Shown: positions 19,850 to 26,780 of the stretch, piece after piece
Layout of the letters: each line of letters opens with the position of its first letter
Position numbering within the stretch: the stretch's first letter is position 1
Program-made: the position numbers and the translations under genes
Notes under the pieces: model-generated
What the model saw: the letters and a program-made list of their open reading frames with translations, nothing else
Told to the model about the DNA's origin: nothing
The model's database searches: none
Assembly (NCBI RefSeq): GCF_023283895.1
Contig: NZ_JAKILB010000005.1
Location: forward strand, 310,001 to 374,000
Reading direction: 5' to 3'
DNA length: 64,000 nt
From: Shewanella pneumatophori
Lineage (GTDB): Bacteria > Pseudomonadota > Gammaproteobacteria > Enterobacterales > Shewanellaceae

Positions 19850-21382
19850 TTAGCGGTATTTTTGTATCAATTGTCTATTTGAATCCAACTTTACCTTGGC
19901 ATTCTCACCTAAAGCTTGAATCGAGTTAAAAGCTGCATCGACAATATTGTCAGGAATAGGACTTTTTTCTATATATTCAGGAATATATTTCATTCCATAA
20001 ATAATATATTGCCAGCTTGCGATATTGAATAAATCATATTTATTCGGAAAGTCGCCATCACTTGCGCCATATAATTTCCAAGCTTTAAGTTTTTCAATCA
20101 AAGACTGAGGAATCGTTTTTTCATCAGTGTGTTCTTGCCAAAACTTGGTATCTTTTCTTTGACTTAAGCAGTAATGCAATTTCACAAAATCGATGATGTT
20201 GTCCCAACGAGAGATGAAGATTTCATTGTACTGTTTTTGCCTTTCATCCATTGCCGCACGGGTTGATGGGAATCGAGCTGCGAGTGACTTTGCACCAGCT
20301 TCGACCATCGCAATTGCGGTTGCTTCTAAAGGTTCAACAAAACCGCTAGAAAAGCCGATTGCACAACAGTTTTTAGTCCAGGATTGGGCTCGGTACCCGA
20401 CATTAAACTTTATATGTCTTAGTTCTAGTGTTTCAGAATCAGCGATACCATGGTACTGCTTGAGTATAGCTTCTGCGCGATCTTTAGTTGAGTGCTTTGA
20501 GGAATATACATAGCCGGTTCCACGTCGGGTCTGTAAGGCTATATCCCAAATCCAGCCAGATTCTTGTGCTGTCGATACTGTATGAGTTGTAATATCAGAC
20601 TCCTCTGTAGCGTGTGGGACTTGCAAAACCACTGCAGAGTCAACAGTAAGATAATCCGCTTTAGATACAAATGGCACGTTAAGGCTTTGGCCAAGTAACA
20701 GGGATGAGAAGCCGGTGCAATCCACAAAAAAGTCCGCAGCATAGCTTGTACCACTTTTAGAGACTACTGACTCTATATAGCCCTCATCATCTAACTTTAC
20801 TTGCTCTATATCGGCATACAAGTGCTGAACGCCCAATTTTTCCATAGCATGCTTTTTCAAAAGTTTACCTAGTTCAGCAGCGTCAAGGTGGTAGGCGTAC
20901 TTAGCCATCCAAGCATACTCTGGCGTGTCAGCTGATTTTGGAGCTAAGTTTTCGTCACAAAGTTTTGCTTGTACTGAAACACTGTGGGCAAAGTCTAATT
21001 GGTTTTGTCCTTTTTGTTCTTTTGCAACCCAGTACGATGAAAGGTCTATTCCTTTAGGCATCGCAGGCGGGTCGAAAGGATGGTAGTAGCTATGCTCTTG
21101 TTCAGAGGGATTATATAGCCAGTTTTTAAACATAGCGCCCTGTTTAAAACTAGCTTGGCAGTGGTTGAGGAACTCCTTTTCGGAAATTCCAATATCATTA
21201 AGGGTACTCAGAATTGTTGGGAAAGTACCTTCTCCGACGCCAATAGTAGGTATATTTTCAGATTCTATGAGGGTGACGACAATATCTCTTCCTGTCCGCT
21301 TAAAACTACTGGCTAAAACTGCTGCTGACAACCAGCCAGAAGTACCACCACCGATAATATGAACTGTTTTTACTTGTTCCAT
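19850..21382 (-). CDS. Flavin-dependent tryptophan halogenase-like protein (copy 2)
   Basis: A 510-residue homologue of the gene at 18280, on the opposite strand. It has GGGTSGW at 11-17, GVGEGTFP at 48-55, and a lysine at 80 in ASFKQGAMFKNW. The hallmark motif reads WIWDIA, so the final proline of WxWxIP is replaced by alanine, and FVEPLEAT is kept. Last gene of a leftward series TauE/SafE - SapC - oxygenase - halogenase. A clear GGAG lies ahead of the ATG. Halogenation is not proven; an FAD-dependent oxidation of a protein or sugar-linked aromatic group is equally possible. Confidence 0.86.
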   Translation of the reverse strand: MEQVKTVHIIGGGTSGWLSAAVLASSFKRTGRDIVVTLIESENIPTIGVGEGTFPTILSTLNDIGISEKEFLNHCQASFKQGAMFKNWLYNPSEQEHSYYHPFDPPAMPKGIDLSSYWVAKEQKGQNQLDFAHSVSVQAKLCDENLAPKSADTPEYAWMAKYAYHLDAAELGKLLKKHAMEKLGVQHLYADIEQVKLDDEGYIESVVSKSGTSYAADFFVDCTGFSSLLLGQSLNVPFVSKADYLTVDSAVVLQVPHATEESDITTHTVSTAQESGWIWDIALQTRRGTGYVYSSKHSTKDRAEAILKQYHGIADSETLELRHIKFNVGYRAQSWTKNCCAIGFSSGFVEPLEATAIAMVEAGAKSLAARFPSTRAAMDERQKQYNEIFISRWDNIIDFVKLHYCLSQRKDTKFWQEHTDEKTIPQSLIEKLKAWKLYGASDGDFPNKYDLFNIASWQYIIYGMKYIPEYIEKSPIPDNIVDAAFNSIQALGENAKVKLDSNRQLIQKYR

Positions 21383-21425
21383 AAATTCGCTTACTCCACT
21401 TTTTACCTGTACAGGAAGATGAAAG

Positions 21426-22127
21426 CTACGACGCTAAATAAAAAAATGACGCGACAGTCAACCTACCATCATCAAGATCGTTAACTTGATTTATCGGGTT
21501 ACTTAGATCGGCACTATGTAATAAGTTGCCTTTATAAATTGCAATACGATTAAATTTGACTGGGATCTGTGCGACGCGCTCAAATAATGGCGTATCGCCA
21601 TCAATATAGCTCTGATGGCTATTAGGCTGTGCCGCTACCTGCTCAATCATTTGTTTAACTTGTTGTTCTTTTGTCAGAGCAACGAGATCTAATGGTTTGA
21701 AATTATATAGACTAGTTCCTCCATGTTCTTCTGAACAAAAGTAATGCACAACAGCATATTCATCGTTATTTAAGCAGTCGATATGCGGCATTTTTTGATA
21801 TAGATTAAGCTCATCTGGTGCTAGCGTGGTTAAAGAAAGTTCACTGCGAAAAACATCTAGCGTAGTTACATCGCCTTTCAAAGTGCCATTGATGATTAAC
21901 CTTTCAATCAAAGAGCTTAGGAACCTTAAATATGGCTGTGGCATCTTGTCTCGAATGCCCGGATAGAATGTGTTATCAGCCCCTACATTATTAAAATAGG
22001 CTGTTTCTTTGGCATATAGCGGGACATCCGCTGGTGAGGAGAGCGCATTGTCAACAATCGTGACTTGGCATGAATTACATTCAGGCGACAATACGGAAAC
22101 TAAAAAGTTTTCGTTTAACTTAAACAT
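21426..22127 (-). CDS. Putative 2-oxoglutarate/Fe(II) oxygenase-like protein (DUF6445-like)
   Basis: A 233-residue soluble protein. His115 and Asp117 (PHIDC), His204 (LLHSAD) and Arg222 (GRLTVASFFY) make the HxD...H...R pattern of the double-stranded beta-helix 2-oxoglutarate oxygenases, with spacings that fit the fold. It probably belongs to the DUF6445 group found beside SapC and halogenase-like genes. AGGAGG precedes the ATG. It lies 43 bases before the halogenase-like copy 2 and behind a hairpin from sapC. Substrate unknown. Confidence 0.72.
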   Translation of the reverse strand: MFKLNENFLVSVLSPECNSCQVTIVDNALSSPADVPLYAKETAYFNNVGADNTFYPGIRDKMPQPYLRFLSSLIERLIINGTLKGDVTTLDVFRSELSLTTLAPDELNLYQKMPHIDCLNNDEYAVVHYFCSEEHGGTSLYNFKPLDLVALTKEQQVKQMIEQVAAQPNSHQSYIDGDTPLFERVAQIPVKFNRIAIYKGNLLHSADLSNPINQVNDLDDGRLTVASFFYLAS

Positions 22128-22164
22128 GAAAGCCTCCTAACATCACAACCAGTATTTTTTATTT

Positions 22165-22201
22165 AAAAAGGTGCTTGGAATTGACATATAAGCACCTTTT
22201 T
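22165..22201 (-). terminator. Hairpin terminator between the SapC-like and oxygenase-like genes
   Basis: AAAAAGGTGCTT and AAGCACCTTTTT make a perfect 12-bp stem with a 13-base loop; on the minus strand it runs into T-rich sequence. It sits inside the leftward gene series and could reduce expression of the downstream two genes. Confidence 0.75.
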
Positions 22202-22212
22202 GACCGATAGAA

Positions 22213-22935
22213 TTAGCTCGCAGTTAACTCTAATGAACGTTGTTTCGTGATGAGCCTTGCAATTTGATGTAATGAGGTTAAATGGGCGTAGATTAGAGGA
22301 AGCAGTCCCTTATTTTTAATAGCGATAAAGTCTTCGTCTTTAAGCTCGTTGAGTGCTTTTTCATCGACGATATAAATACCATTAATATTTACATCTTCGC
22401 TGTTCTTGCTGAGCTTAACTGTTAATTGTTTTGGGGTTAGAAGCTTTAGTTCAGCTAGGTATTTTGTGATAGCTGAAGTTTGCTGAGTAAAACCTGCTAG
22501 ATCTAATAATGCATTTGAACGTTGTTTTAGGTACTCGCTTTGCTCACCTGCATCATCAAATAGTCGATTGCCTTTAGTTGTATTGAGCAGTTCACTATCT
22601 TCATCAACAAATACCATTAACTCTTCACTTTCTTCAGATGTTTTCATAAGCGACAATGGTGCTTTACTAAAAGCTAGTGGTGTTACTGAGCTGGTCCAAG
22701 TTTCAGTTTGGCAATAAAGATTTTCGTCTGTTTTTATTCCCATCATTGCAATAGGTGTAAATTGGCCACTTTCGGAGTTTTTTACGAAAACGATAGGGAA
22801 CTCATTAGCAAGAGTTGCAAACTCTTGTGCAACTACCGGTATAAGGCTCTGATTTTTAAAACGGCTATAATCTTTAGATTCTTTTACTAAGCTGTTTAAG
22901 TGCGCAGTTGAGTTCAGTGGAACGATATTTGCCAT
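22213..22935 (-). CDS. SapC-like protein
   Basis: A 240-residue protein without a signal peptide. The pattern NIVPLNSTAHLNSLVKES near the N terminus, EFPIVFVKN and a central segment FVDEDSELLNTTKGNRLFDD match the SapC family, named from a Campylobacter S-layer locus. In many Alteromonadales and Xanthomonadales SapC genes accompany TonB receptors and halogenase-like genes, as here, but no biochemical role is known to me. GAGGT lies 8 bases ahead of the ATG. It follows the TauE/SafE gene by 81 bases. Confidence 0.8.
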   Translation of the reverse strand: MANIVPLNSTAHLNSLVKESKDYSRFKNQSLIPVVAQEFATLANEFPIVFVKNSESGQFTPIAMMGIKTDENLYCQTETWTSSVTPLAFSKAPLSLMKTSEESEELMVFVDEDSELLNTTKGNRLFDDAGEQSEYLKQRSNALLDLAGFTQQTSAITKYLAELKLLTPKQLTVKLSKNSEDVNINGIYIVDEKALNELKDEDFIAIKNKGLLPLIYAHLTSLHQIARLITKQRSLELTAS

Positions 22936-23016
22936 GTTGATTTACCTCTAATTATTATTTGTTTATTGAGTTTGACCTAAGTTTGAGCTTCTTTATCCCA
23001 GCTAAAAAATTACTTA

Positions 23017-23910
23017 TCACTCCATTGCTAATATCGCAACACCAGACAGAATGATCCAAGCTGCGAAAAATAACTTTAATGTTTTTATTGGTAAAAATAG
23101 TGCAAGCTTTTTAGCCATAAGCGCTCCTATTACCGCCCCTGGTGCAGCTACGGCTACAACGCTAAAATAGGTATCGCTGTTGGTGCTAAAGTGCAGCCCA
23201 GCAGTGCTCCATACTGTTGCGGCTGTTACTATTACGCCCGTTGCTACTGCTAACGTTGCTTCAACTCTTTTTAAAAGTAAATAGATAACAATGAGCTCCC
23301 CCACGCCAACGGACAACCAAGCGGTGATCATGCCGCCAAAATAAGTGATTGCCCCAAGAATTACCAAGTCAGCTTTTTTGATGCTAAAAGTTGGTTGTGA
23401 GCTATTACGCCTATTTGACTGGTTGAAGTGGTTAAAAAGAAGGGCGCAGCCAAGAGCTATAGAAAATAGGCTAAAAGATTGTTCTAGATTGTTGATAGAA
23501 GAAATGTTTAGTGCTTCTACCGTCCATAATCCAGCGATAGAAAGCGGTGTTAGTATTGCTAATAGAAGTGGGAGCTGTTGCCACTTCTGCTTTTGAGTTT
23601 GCATGTAATAGTGCAGCCAACTAATTGCACCAGTGGTCATGCCAAAACATTGTATTGCAAAAGATGTAGCCAAGCTTTGTTCGTTGCTAAAGCCTAAGCT
23701 ATTAAATGCAGGGATAAATATTACACCGCCACCGGCCCCGGTAGAGTTAGCAAAAATGGCACCTAATATGCCCAAGCCGCAGTAGTGTAGGTATTGAGTT
23801 ACTAACTCTATACCATCGGTTTTGCTATAAACAAATACAAACCAAAATGCTATCAACATCATAGCAATGGATATATAAGTAATTGAATGCTCTTGCCGTT
23901 CTAGCCGCAC
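23017..23910 (-). CDS. TauE/SafE-family membrane permease
   Basis: A 297-residue protein with about eight hydrophobic segments. The FANSTGAGGGVIFIPAF segment and the second-half repeat (GGMITAWLSVGVGELI) are characteristic of the TauE/SafE anion-exporter family. The start is GTG; an in-frame ATG 17 codons in is an alternative. It heads the leftward series toward SapC, the oxygenase and the halogenase, and a NagR-like operator lies about 82 bases upstream. The substrate in this setting is unknown; family members move sulfonates, sulfite or small organic acids. Confidence 0.82.
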   Translation of the reverse strand: MRLERQEHSITYISIAMMLIAFWFVFVYSKTDGIELVTQYLHYCGLGILGAIFANSTGAGGGVIFIPAFNSLGFSNEQSLATSFAIQCFGMTTGAISWLHYYMQTQKQKWQQLPLLLAILTPLSIAGLWTVEALNISSINNLEQSFSLFSIALGCALLFNHFNQSNRRNSSQPTFSIKKADLVILGAITYFGGMITAWLSVGVGELIVIYLLLKRVEATLAVATGVIVTAATVWSTAGLHFSTNSDTYFSVVAVAAPGAVIGALMAKKLALFLPIKTLKLFFAAWIILSGVAILAME

Positions 23911-23991
23911 TTGAATGTTAACCTCTAGCGTTATTTGAACCTTGCTATTTTGCTAAATGACTTTGTTGAATTGACTTGATGTTATCAATTG

Positions 23992-24007
23992 TTGACAGCG
24001 TTGTCAT
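23992..24007. promoter_or_regulatory. NagR operator facing the TauE/SafE gene
   Basis: TTGACAGCGTTGTCAT, one base from the site at 15467. It lies 82 bases upstream of the leftward TauE/SafE start, so it probably controls the permease-SapC-oxygenase-halogenase series. Confidence 0.78.
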
Positions 24008-24139
24008 GATATTGTTTCGAACGCCAGCTTTATGCTTTATAACCTTAGTTCAGCAGCGATTAAGTTCGCCCAGTTAAATAAAGAAATAAAAGTGTCAAAA
24101 AAATGTAGATATATTGTTCAAGTTTGTGTATGTTCATAA

Positions 24140-24155
24140 ATGACAGCGTTGTCAT
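24140..24155. promoter_or_regulatory. NagR operator facing the binding-protein/chemoreceptor genes
   Basis: ATGACAGCGTTGTCAT, identical to the receptor-gene site. It lies 270 bases before the rightward gene at 24410 and about 125 bases before the terminator hairpin at 24278, so any transcript started here must cross or stop at that hairpin. Confidence 0.8.
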
Positions 24156-24189
24156 CTGCTTGTGTGACAGGTTGTTTGTAAGGTCTACA

Positions 24190-24311
24190 TAAAGAGGATG
24201 AGGTCTCCTACTTTATGTTTTTAAACAAACGAATATGTTTGTTACTCCTATATAGTCTCTCCCCAGAAACTATTGTGGGCCGAGTGTTTAATAGCACTCG
24301 GCCATTTTTTT
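24190..24311 (+). ncRNA. Candidate small RNA or attenuated leader under NagR control
   Basis: No gene lies between the NagR site at 24140 and a strong terminator: GGCCGAGTG (24278-24286) pairs with CACTCGGCC (24295-24303) and runs into ATTTTTTT. Upstream of it a 7-bp hairpin (24223-24242) and a single-stranded pyrimidine-rich linker give the look of a small RNA. It may instead be a leader whose terminator limits the downstream operon. The 5' end is not fixed: no convincing -10 box was found, so the start coordinate is approximate. Confidence 0.5.
24278..24311 (+). terminator. Strong hairpin terminator ahead of the binding-protein gene
   Basis: Nine perfectly paired GC-rich bases, an 8-base loop and a 7-T run, on the plus strand only. 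It has no upstream protein gene to terminate, which is the reason for proposing the small RNA or leader above. Confidence 0.85.
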
Positions 24312-24409
24312 CAAAAGACCATAATAATTATAAGCTTAAAGATATTTTTACCTGCTATAGCATCTGAGCGTTAACGTCTATTTTCAGGTTTTAAGTGGAG
24401 TACTAAAAG

Positions 24410-25267
24410 ATGATTAAAACACGTTTTTTCATAGTACTGATGCTGTTTCCAGTCCTTATCTCAAGTCATGCCGTTGGCGCAAAGACGGTAAACACAACCA
24501 TTCCTGATAGCTGGCAATTACAGCTTATGAATGCTGCATTAAATAGAGTTGATAGTGAGTATCAGGTCACCAAAATCACTACTGAAATGAACCAAAAACG
24601 CAAAGTTGAAGAGTCGCTAGCGGGTAATATTGATGTATTTTGGAGCATGACCTCGTTACCACTTGAAGAGCAGCTTTTACCAATCCGTATTCCAATATTT
24701 AAAGGCTTGCTCGGTAATCGATTACTTATTATCCGCAAAGAGTCGCAACAACAATTTAACAACGTTACTAACCACCAAGATTTTGCCGAATTCACTGCAG
24801 GGCAAAATCATTATTGGCCAGATGCCGATATTATTAAATCCGCCAATTTCCCTATTGTCACCAGTTATAAGTATAAAAACTTATACCCTATGTTAGAGGG
24901 GGGGCGGTTTGATTACTTGGCCTTAGGCGCTCAAGAAATTTGGCAGGAGTTAGACAAGCACCCAGACCCAGGCCTTAAAGTAGATGAGCGCGTACTTCTG
25001 CAATATCGTTCTCCAGCTTATTTCTTTGTCTCACCGTCGCAGCCTCAATTAGCTAAAGATTTATTGCAAGGGCTTGAGGCAATGGTGACAGATGGCAGTT
25101 TTGATGAGCAATATAATCAGTACTTTAAAATTGAAGAGCTTTATGCAAAAGCTAATTTTAATCAGCGAGCTATTATTCGAATCGACACGCCTGGTTTGCA
25201 TAAGCTAACCCCGGTTAATCGCCCTGAATTATGGCTGGATTTGTTTGATATTAAGGGTGTGAATTAA
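24410..25267 (+). CDS. Periplasmic solute-binding protein, family-3-like
   Basis: A 285-residue protein with a signal peptide (cleavage near VGAKTV). Segments such as LLQYRSPAYFFVSPSQPQLA and the terminal-region pattern of SDGSFDEQYNQYF type (TDGSFDEQYNQYFK) resemble bacterial extracellular solute-binding proteins of the amino-acid-like class. No ABC permease genes are near. Its stop directly abuts the ATG of a methyl-accepting chemoreceptor, so it may act as the ligand-presenting partner of that receptor rather than in transport. This role is inferred. Confidence 0.75.
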   Translation: MIKTRFFIVLMLFPVLISSHAVGAKTVNTTIPDSWQLQLMNAALNRVDSEYQVTKITTEMNQKRKVEESLAGNIDVFWSMTSLPLEEQLLPIRIPIFKGLLGNRLLIIRKESQQQFNNVTNHQDFAEFTAGQNHYWPDADIIKSANFPIVTSYKYKNLYPMLEGGRFDYLALGAQEIWQELDKHPDPGLKVDERVLLQYRSPAYFFVSPSQPQLAKDLLQGLEAMVTDGSFDEQYNQYFKIEELYAKANFNQRAIIRIDTPGLHKLTPVNRPELWLDLFDIKGVN

Positions 25268-26755
25268 ATGAAATCTATATCATTGAAAGTTCAGATTGGT
25301 TTAGCAAGCGCACTATTTATTGTTATTAGTATCTTATTCACAGGTGCCTATTGGCTGGAAAAATCTAGGTTGCAGCAGGAGTTTGTAGATTATCAAGCTA
25401 ACTCATTGGCTAGCCTTGAAGTGACCTTGGCGCAACCTGTATTCAATTATGATTTTGAACAAATAGACGCAGTTTTATCAGCATTACTAAAATCACCGCA
25501 GATCTATGCTATTTCACTGCAAGACCATCGCGGTCAAGATATAGGTTCAGTGAGGCAAAGTGCTGTAGTTAGCATTGATAATTTGAGCCAGCATACGCTT
25601 AACTTTGCTAATAACGGTAAATCTACCGGCAAGATGGATATTACATTTTCAGCCTTATATATGCAGTCTGCGTTGAGCGATTTATTAATGACTTATATGT
25701 TAATGGCTGCCTTGATTCTATTGCTTAGTCTTGGCGCGATATACGTCATATTAAAGGTATTGGTAACAACCCCTTTGGCGCATATTGTTCATGCTATGGA
25801 TGAAATAGCCTGTGGTGATGGCGATTTAAGTCATAAGTTACCTGTAGAAAGCCAAGATGAAGTGGGCCGGCTTGCCGCATCATTTAATCAATTTGTCAGT
25901 CAGATCCACCAAAGTATTTCCAAAGTTAATGAGACATCGGCACAGATCCTTAGCGATGCAGAAGCGCTTGGAGCGTTATCTAGCGTTAATCATCAGCGTG
26001 TTCAGTCACAGTTAGTCGATGCTGAAGCGGCGGTTACCGCCATGACACAGTTAAATAGTCGCGCTAATGATGTTGCTGCTTACGCAGGGGCAACAGCAGA
26101 TGCTGCCACCGATGCCGATAGAAAGGTTGAGCATAGTTATAGTGAGTTTGACTCAGGACTAGCATTAAGTGAGAGTCTTGCCCAAGAGCTCACATTATCG
26201 GCGCAATCAGTTGAGCAGTTGCAATTAGAAACCCAAAAGATTGATGAAGTTGTTGTAGTGATCAATGCGATTGCCGAGCAAACTAATTTACTTGCTTTAA
26301 ATGCGGCTATTGAGGCAGCAAGGGCTGGAGAGCAAGGCCGAGGTTTTGCTGTTGTTGCTGATGAGGTTAGAACCCTAGCAAGCCGGACTCAACAAGCAAC
26401 AGGTGAGATCCAAAAGATGATCCAGATGGTGCAGCTCAGTGTCAAAAACACAGTTCAAACCATGCATTCAAGTAAAAATATGTCAGATAAGGCTGTATTG
26501 CATTCAAACGAAATAAAGTGCTTACTGACAAAAGTGTCGGAAATAGTATCGAATATTAGCAATATGAACCTTGATGTTTCTGCTGCAGCTAAAGAGCAGA
26601 CTGAAGTTACATCAAGTATATCCGTTAGCTTAAATGACTTAGTCGCCTCGTCTGGGGCGGCTTCAACGGATAGCGAAAGATTAGCTCAATCTAGCGATCG
26701 ACTATTTCTACAGGGGGAGAAATTACGAGAGCTAGTTAAATCGTTCCGCTTATAA
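25268..26755 (+). CDS. Methyl-accepting chemotaxis protein, probably for GlcNAc or chitin oligosaccharides
   Basis: A 495-residue transmembrane chemoreceptor. Hydrophobic segment 1 spans about residues 10-28, a periplasmic sensor of about 110 residues follows, segment 2 is near 139-163, then a HAMP domain ([20 protein letters not shown]) and the signalling hairpin with [20 protein letters not shown] and [13 protein letters not shown]. It has no C-terminal pentapeptide for CheR tethering. It starts immediately after the binding-protein stop codon and precedes the hexosaminidase by 25 bases, so all three appear cotranscribed and linked to the NagR site at 24140. Confidence 0.9.
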   Translation: MKSISLKVQIGLASALFIVISILFTGAYWLEKSRLQQEFVDYQANSLASLEVTLAQPVFNYDFEQIDAVLSALLKSPQIYAISLQDHRGQDIGSVRQSAVVSIDNLSQHTLNFANNGKSTGKMDITFSALYMQSALSDLLMTYMLMAALILLLSLGAIYVILKVLVTTPLAHIVHAMDEIACGDGDLSHKLPVESQDEVGRLAASFNQFVSQIHQSISKVNETSAQILSDAEALGALSSVNHQRVQSQLVDAEAAVTAMTQLNSRANDVAAYAGATADAATDADRKVEHSYSEFDSGLALSESLAQELTLSAQSVEQLQLETQKIDEVVVVINAIAEQTNLLALNAAIEAARAGEQGRGFAVVADEVRTLASRTQQATGEIQKMIQMVQLSVKNTVQTMHSSKNMSDKAVLHSNEIKCLLTKVSEIVSNISNMNLDVSAAAKEQTEVTSSISVSLNDLVASSGAASTDSERLAQSSDRLFLQGEKLRELVKSFRL

Positions 26756-26780
26756 ATAAGAATATAGAATAAGGAAAGTC

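Larger units (their letters stand above)
23911..24409. other. Divergent regulatory region with two NagR sites and a transcribed hairpin
   Basis: A 500-base gap between the leftward TauE/SafE gene and the rightward binding-protein gene. It contains operators at 23992-24007 and 24140-24155, an inverted repeat AACAAAC/GTTTGTT at 24223-24242, and a strong terminator at 24278-24311. CGTTAACG at 24369-24376 resembles a palindrome near nagR. Confidence 0.65.

Noticed and set aside
24215..24367. 50-codon frame within the NagR-linked leader
   Set aside because: GAGG is 11 bases away, the frame reads through the terminator stem and its T run, and the product looks unlike a protein; a leader peptide cannot be fully excluded.
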